Source: an uncultured Oscillospiraceae bacterium (lineage in GTDB: Bacteria > Bacillota > Clostridia > Oscillospirales > Oscillospiraceae). From it: a stretch of 64,000 bases of DNA. Both the position numbers and the translations under genes were made by a program. The stretch is from the NCBI GenBank assembly GCA_934659425.1, contig CAKUHU010000005.1:35661-99660 (forward strand), read 5' to 3'. Of this stretch, positions 7,860-17,966 are shown in pieces. A model generated the notes under the pieces. That model was given only the letters and a program-made list of their open reading frames with translations, did not search any database and had not been told where the DNA came from. Each line of letters starts with the position of its first letter. The first letter of the stretch is position 1.

Positions 7860-7970
7860 ACCACCCCCGCAGGGGAGGACTCAGAGATCCCTCTGGACAA
7901 GGACAAATGGGGTTTCCAGCGGGCTGACATTGAGTTTTCCTATGAGGTGCCTCCAAAAATCGAGAAATAG
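7860..7970 (+). pseudogene. Orphan gene 3' end
   Basis: A 36-codon open stretch without a start codon ends at TAG 7968-7970. It reads PAGEDSEIPLDKDKWGFQRA, then DIEFSYEVPPKIEK. The composition is protein-like and a terminator follows immediately, so it looks like the surviving C-terminus of a gene whose body has been deleted. The family is not recognised. The rest of 7793-8126 shows no other gene. Confidence 0.4.
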
Positions 7971-8008
7971 AATCGGGAGACGTGAATACTGCGTCTCCCA
8001 ATTTTTTG
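7971..8008 (+). terminator. Terminator after orphan gene end
   Basis: The stem AATCGGGAGACG / CGTCTCCCAATT has a short loop (TGAATACTG) and is followed by a T6 run at 8002-8007. It starts one base after the stop codon of the orphan coding stretch. Confidence 0.85.
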
Positions 8009-8126
8009 TCTATTTGCCGTCAAATTGGGGTATGCTAACCTGTGACCGCCGCCCGCCGCTTAACAAAATCTGCCTTTGTTGCCGCAATGAGCCCCCATCA
8101 AAACCTGTGCAAGGAGGTCATCCCCC

Positions 8127-9041
8127 GTGATCTACACTGTCACCCTGAACCCCGCCTTAGACTATGTCATGCATATCTTCCATCTCACCCCCGGCGGGAC
8201 CAACCGTGCCCAGCGGGAGGAACTTCAGATCGGCGGAAAGGGCATCAACGTCTCCCTGATCCTCCGGCAACTGGGGATCGAGAGCGTCGCCCTGGGCTTT
8301 CTGGCCGGGGACACCGGAGAGCTGCTCCTCCGGCGTCTGACGGACACAAGGGTAAAATCCGATTTCGTGTTCCTCCCGGACGGGATGACCCGCATCAATG
8401 TAAAGCTGAAGGGCACCGCGGAAACCGAGCTCAACGGCCAGGGCCCTCCCATCCCCCCAGAGGCCCTGCAGTGCTTCTTCCATAAGCTTGACCAGTTGAG
8501 GGAGGATGACACCCTCATTTTAGCCGGATCCATCCCGCCTTCCCTCCCACCCGATACCTATGAGCAGGCGCTCTCCCGTCTGGCGGGAAAAAAGGTTCGG
8601 TGTGCGGTGGACGCCGCCGGGGAGCTTTTAGCCCGGGTTCTGCCCTTCCGCCCTTTTCTCATTAAACCCAATCACCATGAATTGGAAGAGCTGATTGGGG
8701 AAACTCTAAATCCAAAAGACAACCTTGCTTTGATCCGAGCTGCTCAGTCTCTTCAGCATAAGGGAGCCCGAAACGTTTTAATCTCCCTTGCCCAATACGG
8801 TTCCCTGCTGGTGTCTGAGGAGGGAAAGGCCTACCCACAGCCTGCCGCCGCGGGGACACTTCAAAATTCGGTAGGAGCCGGAGATTCCATGGTGGCCGGG
8901 TTTTTGGCCGGCTATGACAGCGGCAGCTATGAAGAGGCCCTGCTCCTGGCCACCGCCGCGGGAGGGGCCACCGCGTTCTCCCCCAGACTTGCTACCAAAG
9001 ACGAGATCCAAGCCGTCTATCGTCAACTCAAGAAAGGATGA
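8127..9041 (+). CDS. fruK: 1-phosphofructokinase
   Basis: This 304-residue PfkB-family sugar kinase starts with GTG 8127 (MIYTVTLNPALDYVM), with AAGGAGGT at 8111-8118. The GGKGINVSLILRQLG motif near residue 35 and the C-terminal NSVGAGDSMVAGFLAGY with the catalytic Asp identify the fructose-1-phosphate/tagatose-6-phosphate kinase branch. It converts fructose 1-phosphate, the product of the adjacent PTS permease, to fructose 1,6-bisphosphate. It is the first gene of a four-gene PTS operon; the permease begins 8 bp after its stop. No DeoR-type FruR regulator is present beside it, where it is often found. Confidence 0.95.
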   Translation: MIYTVTLNPALDYVMHIFHLTPGGTNRAQREELQIGGKGINVSLILRQLGIESVALGFLAGDTGELLLRRLTDTRVKSDFVFLPDGMTRINVKLKGTAETELNGQGPPIPPEALQCFFHKLDQLREDDTLILAGSIPPSLPPDTYEQALSRLAGKKVRCAVDAAGELLARVLPFRPFLIKPNHHELEELIGETLNPKDNLALIRAAQSLQHKGARNVLISLAQYGSLLVSEEGKAYPQPAAAGTLQNSVGAGDSMVAGFLAGYDSGSYEEALLLATAAGGATAFSPRLATKDEIQAVYRQLKKG

Positions 9042-9048
9042 CGCAGCA

Positions 9049-10974
9049 TTGAGAATCACCGATCTGCTTCGCAGTGAAGGCATCGCCCTTCGCGCCGATC
9101 CGAAAAGCCGGGACGCCGCCCTGGACCTGCTGGCCCAGCTTCAGCAGGACTCAGGCAGTCTGTCCGACCTCAAGGGCTACAAAAAGGCCCTTTTGGATCG
9201 GGAGGCCCAAGGCTCCACCGCCGTGGGAAACGGCATCGCCGTCCCCCACGCCAAATCCAAATCGGTAAAGCGCCCCAGCCTGGCGGCCATCACCGTACCC
9301 AGCGGGGTGGACTACGGCGCCCCAGACGGCAAGCCCACCCAGCTCTTCTTTGCCATCGCCGCCCCAGAGGGGGCGGGTGACACCCACTTGGAGATCCTGT
9401 CCCGGCTCATGGCCCTTCTCATGGACCCGAGCTTCCGGGACAGGCTCCTCTCCGCCCCCGACAAGTCGGAGTTCCTCTCCCGTATCGACGCGGCAGAACG
9501 GGCAAAATACCCCGACGAGGGGGAGGAAATACCTCCGCCCCAAAAGGGGACCTGCCGGGTGCTGGCCGTCACCGCCTGTCCCACCGGCATCGCCCACACC
9601 TATATGGCCGCCGAGGCCCTGGAGAAGGCCGGGGCACGTATGGGGATACCGATAAAGGTCGAGACCCAGGGCTCTGGCGGGGCCAAAAACGTCTTGACCC
9701 GGGAGGAGATCGCCGCCTGCGACGGCATCATCATCGCCGCCGACAAAAAGGTGGACCTTTCCCGGTTCGGTGGCAAGCCTGTTCTGACGGTGCCCGTGTC
9801 CGACGGCATCAATAAGCCGGAGGGCCTCATCCGGCGGATCACAGAAGGGAAGGTCCCCCTCTGCCACGCGGAGAGCGGAGGGATGGAGCGAGACGGCGGC
9901 GAAAGTGCCGGGCGCCAGGTCTATAAGCACCTGATGAACGGCGTCAGCCACATGCTCCCCTTCGTCATCGGCGGCGGCATCCTGATCGCCCTGGCCTTCC
10001 TCTTTGACTCCAGGGCGGTGAATGACACCAACTTTGCCGATTTCGGCACCATCACCCCCCTGGCCGCCTTCCTAAAAAACGTGGGCGGCGCAGCCTTCAA
10101 CTTCATGCTTCCCGTCCTGGCCGGCTATATCGCCCTGTCCATCGCCGATCGGCCCGGTCTGGCCGTCGGCTTTGTGGGCGGCGCTCTGGCGGTATCGGGA
10201 GCCACCTTCGCCTCCCCCGGAGGCACCGAGGTGTCCGCCGGCTTTTTGGGGGCCCTCATCGCGGGCTTTGCAGCCGGCTACCTGATGCTGCTCCTGCGGA
10301 AGCTGTGCGCCCCCCTGCCCCGCGCTTTGGAGGGCATCAAGCCAGTTTTGATCTACCCCCTTATGGGCATTCTCCTCATCGGCGGGATCATGTGCGCCAT
10401 CAATCCCATTGTGGGCATGCTGAACACCGCCATGACCGCCGCCCTGGAATCCCTCAGCGGCACCAGCGCCATCGCACTGGGCGCGGTAGTGGCCGGAATG
10501 ATGGCCATCGATATGGGCGGTCCCTTCAATAAAGCAGCCTATCTCTTCGGCACCGCCTCCCTGATCGGCACCGCCGGTGGCGCGGTCAACTCTCCCGTCA
10601 TGGCCGCCGTCATGATTGGCGGCATGGTACCCCCCATCGCCATCGCCCTGTGCTGCACCTTCTTCCCCGCTCTTTTCACCGCCGAGGAGCGGAAAAACGG
10701 CTATGTCAACTATGTGATGGGCCTGTGCTTTATCACCGAGGGGGCCATCCCCTTTGCCGCCGCAGATCCCCTGCGTGTCATCCCATCCTGCATCGTGGGC
10801 TCTGCCGTTGCCGGAGCCATCTCCATGGCCTTCGGCTGCTCTCTCCCCGCCCCTCATGGAGGCATTTTTGTCTTTCCTGTGATGAACAATGTGCTTATGT
10901 ATTTTGCAGCCCTCATCGTGGGCTCCGTGGTGGGCATGGCCCTTTTGGCCCTGCTGAAACGAAAAAAAGGTTAA
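9049..10974 (+). CDS. fruA: Fructose PTS permease EIIABC
   Basis: The start is taken as TTG 9049 (MRITDLLRSEGIALRADPKS), which matches the family N-terminus; longer in-frame starts lie inside fruK. The 641 residues comprise EIIA (about 1-145, active His67 in GIAVPHAKS), EIIB (about 168-265, active Cys177 in VTACPTGIAHTYMAA) and EIIC (about 290-640, roughly eight to ten membrane helices, with GGPFNKAAYLFG). It imports fructose and phosphorylates it at C1, using phosphate from HPr and EI encoded just downstream. A weak AAAGGATG serves the TTG, so translation is probably coupled to fruK. Confidence 0.95.
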   Translation: MRITDLLRSEGIALRADPKSRDAALDLLAQLQQDSGSLSDLKGYKKALLDREAQGSTAVGNGIAVPHAKSKSVKRPSLAAITVPSGVDYGAPDGKPTQLFFAIAAPEGAGDTHLEILSRLMALLMDPSFRDRLLSAPDKSEFLSRIDAAERAKYPDEGEEIPPPQKGTCRVLAVTACPTGIAHTYMAAEALEKAGARMGIPIKVETQGSGGAKNVLTREEIAACDGIIIAADKKVDLSRFGGKPVLTVPVSDGINKPEGLIRRITEGKVPLCHAESGGMERDGGESAGRQVYKHLMNGVSHMLPFVIGGGILIALAFLFDSRAVNDTNFADFGTITPLAAFLKNVGGAAFNFMLPVLAGYIALSIADRPGLAVGFVGGALAVSGATFASPGGTEVSAGFLGALIAGFAAGYLMLLLRKLCAPLPRALEGIKPVLIYPLMGILLIGGIMCAINPIVGMLNTAMTAALESLSGTSAIALGAVVAGMMAIDMGGPFNKAAYLFGTASLIGTAGGAVNSPVMAAVMIGGMVPPIAIALCCTFFPALFTAEERKNGYVNYVMGLCFITEGAIPFAAADPLRVIPSCIVGSAVAGAISMAFGCSLPAPHGGIFVFPVMNNVLMYFAALIVGSVVGMALLALLKRKKG

Positions 10975-10989
10975 GAAAGAGGGATCTCC

Positions 10990-11256
10990 ATGGTTTCTGA
11001 GACTGTCACAGTGGTCAACAAAATGGGCTTTCACATGCGCCCGGCCAGCGTCTTCGCCCAGGCAATGGCCCCCTTTCAGAGCGAATTGACCATTCGCTAT
11101 AACGGAAGCGACTACAACGGTAAGAGCGTCATGAACCTGATGGCCGCCTGTATGAAGCAGGGGGCCGTGCTGGAGCTCCAATGCTCCGGCCCTGACGAGG
11201 AAAAGATGCTGCAAAGCGCCGTTGCGCTGATCCAATCCGGTCTGGGGGAAGAATAA
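10990..11256 (+). CDS. ptsH: Phosphocarrier protein HPr
   Basis: The 88-residue protein has His15 in GFHMRPAS, the site phosphorylated by EI, and Ser46 in GKSVMNLMA, the site used by HPr kinase in Firmicutes. The usual HARPAS is HMRPAS here, a conservative change. Its stop codon overlaps the ptsI start by one base. The location within a fructose operon could mean either the general HPr or a dedicated one. Ser46 argues that it can take part in CcpA-type catabolite control. Confidence 0.93.
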   Translation: MVSETVTVVNKMGFHMRPASVFAQAMAPFQSELTIRYNGSDYNGKSVMNLMAACMKQGAVLELQCSGPDEEKMLQSAVALIQSGLGEE

Positions 11257-12965
11257 TGGAGCTGCAAGGTATCGCCGTCTCCGCCGGGATCGGGATCGGC
11301 CGGGTCTTGGCCGTGGCCCCCGCCGAGCTGGATTACTCCCATGTGGTGCCTGCCGGGGCAAAGGCGGAGCAGGAGCGGCTGAATAAGGCCGTCGCCGCCT
11401 TCACCGAGGCCACCCGTTCCCTTGCTCAGGCCGCCCGCCAAAAGGCCGGAGAGCAACAGGCCGGGATCTTAGAGGGCCAGCTTACCATGCTCTCTGACCC
11501 CCTTCTTCAGCGTCAGCTCTCCGACAAGCTGAAAGCTGGAGAGAGCGCCGAAGGGGCTGTGGACTCCGTCTGCCAGTCCTTCATGGAGCTGTTTGCCTCC
11601 ACCGGAGATGAGCTTATGGCCCAGCGCGCCGCCGATGTCTCCGATCTGCGCACCCGGCTTTTGTCGCTGCTCTTGGGCCAAGAGCAGCCAGACCTCTCCG
11701 CCCTTCCCGAGGAGACCGTGCTGGTGGTCCACGACCTGACCCCCTCTATGACCACCACCTTGAACGCCGGCCACGTCGCTGCCATCGTCTCTGAGACCGG
11801 CGGCTTCACCTCCCACTCCGCCATCCTGGCCCGGGCCATGGAGCTGCCCGCCGTTCTCAGCGTTCCCAACGCCTTGAACGCCATCCCCACGGGCGCCACA
11901 GCGGTGGTGGACGGCGGCTCCGGGATCATCTTGATCGAACCCGAGGCGGAGCTTCTGCACACCTATAAGGAAAAACAGGCCGCGCTTTTGGCCGACAAAG
12001 CCGCCCTGTCCGCCTTCCGCGGAAAGCCCACCCGCACCGCCAGCGGCGGTGAAATCCGCCTTTTGGGCAACATCGGCTCCCCCCAGGACGCCCAGGCTGT
12101 GGCCCGGGCCACTGGAGAGGGCATTGGGCTTTTCCGGACAGAATTTCTTTTTATGAACCGCCCCACCCTTCCCACAGAGGAAGAGCAGTTTTCCGTCTAC
12201 CGCCAGGCGGCGGAGCAGTTCCCCCAGGGAGAGGTCATCATCCGCACCCTGGACGTGGGCGGCGACAAGGCCGTCCCCTGCCTGGAGCTTCCCCGGGAGG
12301 AAAACCCATTCCTCGGCTTTCGGGCCATCCGCTACTGCCTGGCCCACCAGGAGATTTTCTCCACCCAGCTCCGGGCCCTGCTCCGCGCCTCCGCCTTCGG
12401 CCCCATCAAGGTCATGCTCCCTCTGGTGACCCGCTTATCTGAGATGCGTCAGGCTCGGACTTTGCTGGAGGAGCAGAAGGCCGCACTGGATCGAGAGGGC
12501 ACCCCTTACAACCGGGAACTTCCCTTGGGCATCATGGTAGAGACCCCCGCCGCTGTCCTTATGGCAGATCTGTTTGCCCAGGAAGCCGACTTTTTTTCCA
12601 TCGGCACCAATGACCTGACCCAGTATACCATGGTCGCTGACCGGGGAAACCTGCAGGTGGCCCATCTGGGCTCCCCCTTCGACCCGGCGGTCCTTCGGGC
12701 CATCCGGCAGACCGTCGTGGCCGGACACGTCGCAGGCATTCCCGTGGGCATGTGCGGTGAGGCCGCCGCCGATCCCAGGCTGATCCCCCTTCTTCTCGCC
12801 TTTGAGCTGGATGAGTTCTCCGTTTCGGCATCCTCTGTCCTCTCTACCCGGCGGGAGATCTCCCAGTGGAGCCTGACCAAGGCCTGCCAGATCGCCTCCG
12901 AAGCCATGGCCTTGGAGACAGAGGCCCAGGTCAAAGCTTATTTGGAGCAGCAGCTCTCCCCATAA
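11256..12965 (+). CDS. ptsI: PTS enzyme I
   Basis: The 569-residue protein starts with MELQGIAVSAGIGIGRVLAV. It has the phosphorylated His187 in GGFTSHSAILARAMELPAVL and the PEP-binding C-terminal barrel with FRTEFLFMNRP, DVGGDK and SIGTNDLTQYTMVADR. It transfers phosphate from phosphoenolpyruvate to HPr. The length is normal. It is last in the fruK-fruA-ptsH-ptsI operon and is followed by a perfect terminator. The two general PTS proteins and one permease are thus made from one transcript. Confidence 0.97.
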   Translation: MELQGIAVSAGIGIGRVLAVAPAELDYSHVVPAGAKAEQERLNKAVAAFTEATRSLAQAARQKAGEQQAGILEGQLTMLSDPLLQRQLSDKLKAGESAEGAVDSVCQSFMELFASTGDELMAQRAADVSDLRTRLLSLLLGQEQPDLSALPEETVLVVHDLTPSMTTTLNAGHVAAIVSETGGFTSHSAILARAMELPAVLSVPNALNAIPTGATAVVDGGSGIILIEPEAELLHTYKEKQAALLADKAALSAFRGKPTRTASGGEIRLLGNIGSPQDAQAVARATGEGIGLFRTEFLFMNRPTLPTEEEQFSVYRQAAEQFPQGEVIIRTLDVGGDKAVPCLELPREENPFLGFRAIRYCLAHQEIFSTQLRALLRASAFGPIKVMLPLVTRLSEMRQARTLLEEQKAALDREGTPYNRELPLGIMVETPAAVLMADLFAQEADFFSIGTNDLTQYTMVADRGNLQVAHLGSPFDPAVLRAIRQTVVAGHVAGIPVGMCGEAAADPRLIPLLLAFELDEFSVSASSVLSTRREISQWSLTKACQIASEAMALETEAQVKAYLEQQLSP

Positions 12966-13003
12966 AAATTGGGCGGCAGGTATCTGCCGCCCAATTTTTA
13001 TGG
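12961..13003 (+). terminator. Terminator of the PTS operon
   Basis: The two arms (CATAAAAATTGGGCGGCAG and its complement) form a perfect 19-bp stem with a loop of about 5 bases. It overlaps the ptsI stop codon. A second small hairpin (ATCCGAA / TTCGGAT) follows at about 13008-13026. Confidence 0.9.
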
Positions 13004-13099
13004 GGAGAATCCGAACTAACTTCGGATACGGAAAGCTTTTTTGCGCTTGCTTCTCCAAATTTTCAAATCCGGAAATGCAGGAGATCTGCCATTTTAGAC

Positions 13100-13654
13100 T
13101 TATACTACCACGCTTGCCAGCGCCCCCATCTCTCCTTGATGGACCGGCCGCAAATATCCAAGCTGGCAAAAATCAATCGGTCTTGTTAATTCCGGGGGCT
13201 GGGGCAGTTCTGCCGCGCCGCTCTCGGCCAGCATCTTTGCCACGAACTCCGAGCAGAAGTAGTGGTGCTGCCGGGGCAGGCGCAGATGGAAAAAGCAAGC
13301 CAATGCCCCCAGCAGGTTATAGTGGTACTGCTCCCGCTGGGCGTACATTGCCTCCACCTTCTCCCGAAGAGCCCGATATGTACTCTCCGACACGGTCATC
13401 GCATAAAGACAGCACGGGATATGGGGGTGGAGGGAAAAGAAGCCGCTTCCCACCTGCTCCTCCACCAGCCCTGCAGGGAACAGCATTCGGGGATTCTTCC
13501 GCCCGAAGCTGTAAAAAGAGCCTGTGGGGCCGTCCAAGCCGATGGAGGCATGGGTATAGTCATCCTCGGTGACCAAATGGATCAGCCGGGAAAAACAAGT
13601 CTCCGACCGGGTGAGCAGCAGATAGACCGTCCTCATATTTTTCTGCTTCTTCAT
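13100..13654 (-). CDS. YiiX/NlpC-P60-like papain-fold hydrolase
   Basis: The start is taken as ATG 13654 (MKKQKNMRTVYLLLTRSE) because AAGGAGG and GAAAGG lie just upstream; an earlier in-frame ATG at 13735 lacks such a site. The 184-residue protein has YTHASIGLD with a catalytic-type His near residue 35, and HHYFCSEFVAKML with a catalytic-type Cys near residue 140. The order His before Cys indicates the circularly permuted papain-like group (YiiX/YebB). Members hydrolyse amide or thioester bonds in lipids or peptides, and the substrate here is unknown. There is no signal peptide, so it is probably cytosolic. Confidence 0.7.
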   Translation of the reverse strand: MKKQKNMRTVYLLLTRSETCFSRLIHLVTEDDYTHASIGLDGPTGSFYSFGRKNPRMLFPAGLVEEQVGSGFFSLHPHIPCCLYAMTVSESTYRALREKVEAMYAQREQYHYNLLGALACFFHLRLPRQHHYFCSEFVAKMLAESGAAELPQPPELTRPIDFCQLGYLRPVHQGEMGALASVVV

Positions 13655-13802
13655 ATCCTTTCTCCTCCTTATGAGAACCATTACATAGAAAAGGCTTTTT
13701 AATAAAGCTGAAAGAAAAGATAATGTTTTCATCAAATACCTTTTTGTCCCACCCAGGAGAATATATCCAGAAGCCTATACTGCCGGAAGGCCTTCAGACT
13801 TT

Positions 13803-13840
13803 TTAACGAAATCTTAACGCGGTCTTAACGGCATTTTAAC
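13803..13840 (+). promoter_or_regulatory. Four TTAAC repeats at 11-bp spacing
   Basis: TTAAC occurs at 13803, 13814, 13825 and 13836, each start exactly 11 bp after the last. The copies lie on one face of the DNA helix. This is the layout of PhoB/PhoP-type (OmpR-family) response-regulator operators, whose Bacillus Pho box uses TTAACA-like units every 11 bp. It lies upstream of leuS but more than 100 bp from the leuS -35, and about 150 bp upstream of the divergent gene at 13654. The target gene is uncertain. Confidence 0.55.
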
Positions 13841-13951
13841 ATACTCTTGGAGCAATATCAAGGGCCATTTTCCAAATCCATGGATATGGGCAAAATATGT
13901 CCTGCGCACCGGCAAAGCGCCACAAAATCCGCGGGAAACCGCAGGCTGGCC

Positions 13952-13980
13952 TTGCAATCCCAGGGAATTTCATATATAAT
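13952..13980 (+). promoter_or_regulatory. leuS promoter
   Basis: TTGCAA at 13952-13957 and TATAAT at 13975-13980 are separated by 17 bp. Transcription would start near 13987. That leaves a leader of about 50 bases, too short for a T-box, and excludes translation starts upstream of 13990. Confidence 0.8.
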
Positions 13981-14040
13981 GTTTTGGAATTTGTAATTTA
14001 TCGGGAAAACCCGTCAGTAGGAAAAGAGAGCGTGATAGCA

Positions 14041-16476
<2,436 letters not shown>

Positions 16477-16525
16477 CAAAAGGGACCGGCAGGGAGATGT
16501 TTTTGTGCAAGCCGTTGACCAAGCA

Positions 16526-16699
16526 TCACCTGTAAGCGACGGCATTTTCAATCTTTCCACGCTGACTCTGATCAGTATCGAAGCCGCTATCGTCCCCGGG
16601 AAAAAAATAGACGCGCTTCCCTTTCTCTGACCAGGGAACGTTTGTGCCTTGAATCGGCAGAGCCGTCTCTATTTTTCCAACAAACGGTCTCCCCCATTT
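16526..16699 (-). pseudogene. Coding-like remnant without a start
   Basis: On the minus strand a 57-codon open stretch ends at TGA (16526-16528) and has no ATG, GTG or TTG start after the upstream stop. It reads KWGRPFVGKIETALPIQGTN, VPWSEKGKRVYFFPGDDSGF and DTDQSQRGKIENAVAYR. The composition is that of a real protein. It is probably the 3' end of a lost gene; the family is not recognised. The rest of 16477-16740 shows nothing else convincing. Confidence 0.35.
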
Positions 16700-16744
16700 T
16701 TATCGGCATGATGCAAAGTTAAGCAAGTTCACTAAAATTCTCCC

Positions 16745-16773
16745 TTGACAGGAGAAGCAATTTTTCATATAAT
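16745..16773 (+). promoter_or_regulatory. rpsU promoter
   Basis: The consensus hexamers TTGACA (16745-16750) and TATAAT (16768-16773) are 17 bp apart, about 77 bp before the rpsU ATG. The flanks TTGACAGGAGA and CATATAATACT are shared with the greA promoter at 46872-46900. Confidence 0.92.
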
Positions 16774-16849
16774 ACTTCTATTGAAGCCATAGCTATGTGG
16801 CCCTTTTGCGGTGGACAATATCCCGCCGCTATGGAGGGAGGGGAAGTCA

Positions 16850-17032
16850 ATGTCGGAAATCCGCGTGAAAGAGGGCGAGTCCCTGGAGAACGCGCTCAAG
16901 CGCTTCAAGCGTAGCTGCGCCAAGTCCGGAGTCCTGGCCGAGGTGCGTAAACGCGAGCACTATGAAAGTCCGAGCGTCAAGCGCCGCAAAAAGTCTGAGG
17001 CCGCCCGAAAGAATCGTAAAAAGTTCTATTAA
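16850..17032 (+). CDS. rpsU: 30S ribosomal protein S21
   Basis: The 60-residue basic protein starts at ATG 16850 ([20 protein letters not shown]), with GGAGGGAGGGGAAG upstream. The in-frame ATG at 16811 lies before that site and is not used. It ends with the Lys/Arg-rich [16 protein letters not shown] typical of S21. S21 helps the 30S subunit start translation. It is a single-gene unit with a consensus promoter and its own terminator. Confidence 0.97.
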   Translation: MSEIRVKEGESLENALKRFKRSCAKSGVLAEVRKREHYESPSVKRRKKSEAARKNRKKFY

Positions 17033-17040
17033 GAGCGTCA

Positions 17041-17075
17041 AAAGCCCCGTGTCCACATGGACACGGGGCTTTTTT
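17041..17075. terminator. Terminator of rpsU
   Basis: The stem AAAGCCCCGTGTCC / GGACACGGGGCTTT has a 3-5 base loop and a T6 run. It lies between rpsU and the convergent gene ending at 17081 and may serve both. Confidence 0.9.
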
Positions 17076-17080
17076 CTCCC

Positions 17081-17860
17081 TCACGGCACCCCCAGCAGAT
17101 CCCCCAACAGATCCGCGGTAGACTCATAAGGCAAAAACGCGGTCTGGATTCCCAGCCTTTGGGCAATGCAGAGCTTTTGGCGGACGCTCCCAGCGTCGTC
17201 AAAGAGGACGAAGTGGCCCTTTTCCCCCGCCATGTAGGTGAAGTAGTGGGCGCACAGCTCATCGGAGAAAAAGACATGGGGGCTGTGCTCCTCCCGGCGC
17301 CGGTTCAGCTCCTCCGCCGTCAGGGGCGCCCCCGCCCCGCTGGGAGAGGGCAGCAGGAAGTCCTCTGCCGAGCGGTCCACCCACGCCGCCACCCTGCCCG
17401 CTCCAAATCGGCTCAATGCCTCCTCCAGCCGCCCATGGAGGGATCCGCCGGACATGGCCGTGGGGATCAACACCTGTGCATAGGGTGCGGCGGCACCGTA
17501 TGGCTCGGAGACATAGTAGGAAAGTCCCCTTCCCCGGCACACCTCCCCCAGCCGGCCGGTGATCTCCGACAGCAGCGGGACAGGCCTGCCCCCAAAATTA
17601 CAGACCACCCCGGTGAACTTCCGGGCTACGCATTCCCGCAGCACCTCGTTGCAGAAGCCCTCCGCCTCTCCCCCCTCCTGAAAGCGGACATTGTCTATGA
17701 CCATGAGCCCCCCTTGGGGCGTCACCGGGGCGTTGGCGCGAAAAAGATGAGGTCCTCCCCCCACCCGGTAGGCCAGATGGGCCAAGGGTCTTCCCCATCC
17801 GCCCGCGGCGGTGACCTGCCCCGGCTGCACCGCCAAAATCAGCTTTTCTATCGTTTCCAT
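17081..17860 (-). CDS. Conserved protein of unknown function
   Basis: The start is ATG 17860 (METIEKLILAVQPGQVTAAG), with AAGGGGGA upstream; longer frames run into the divergent promoter. The 259-residue protein shows alternating strand-helix segments, for example GGLMVIDNVRF, KFTGVVCNFGG, GLSYYVSEPYG, HVFFSDELCAHYF and KGHFVLFDDAG. This resembles a TIM barrel or GH18-like fold without recognisable catalytic residues. There is no signal peptide. It is divergent from yqeG. I do not recognise the family and give no function. Confidence 0.65.
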   Translation of the reverse strand: METIEKLILAVQPGQVTAAGGWGRPLAHLAYRVGGGPHLFRANAPVTPQGGLMVIDNVRFQEGGEAEGFCNEVLRECVARKFTGVVCNFGGRPVPLLSEITGRLGEVCRGRGLSYYVSEPYGAAAPYAQVLIPTAMSGGSLHGRLEEALSRFGAGRVAAWVDRSAEDFLLPSPSGAGAPLTAEELNRRREEHSPHVFFSDELCAHYFTYMAGEKGHFVLFDDAGSVRQKLCIAQRLGIQTAFLPYESTADLLGDLLGVP

Positions 17861-17874
17861 CTTCCATTTCCCCC

Positions 17875-17904
17875 TTGTCCAAGCGGCCTGGGAAGTGTTA
17901 TAAT
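17875..17904 (+). promoter_or_regulatory. yqeG promoter
   Basis: TTGTCC at 17875-17880 and TATAAT at 17899-17904 are separated by 18 bp. They lie about 63 bp before the yqeG start codon. Confidence 0.7.
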
Positions 17905-17966
17905 CATACATAAGATATGATGCTTGGAAGCAAAACAGAAGTCCCGCCGGAAAAAGAGGTGATTCC

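Noticed and set aside
10072..11361. 429-codon open frame opposite the PTS genes
   Set aside because: Gly/His-rich antisense product over EIIC and HPr, with no ribosome-binding site.
13897..14040. N-terminal extension of leuS
   Set aside because: The leuS promoter (13952-13980) lies inside it, and the extra residues have no counterpart in LeuRS.
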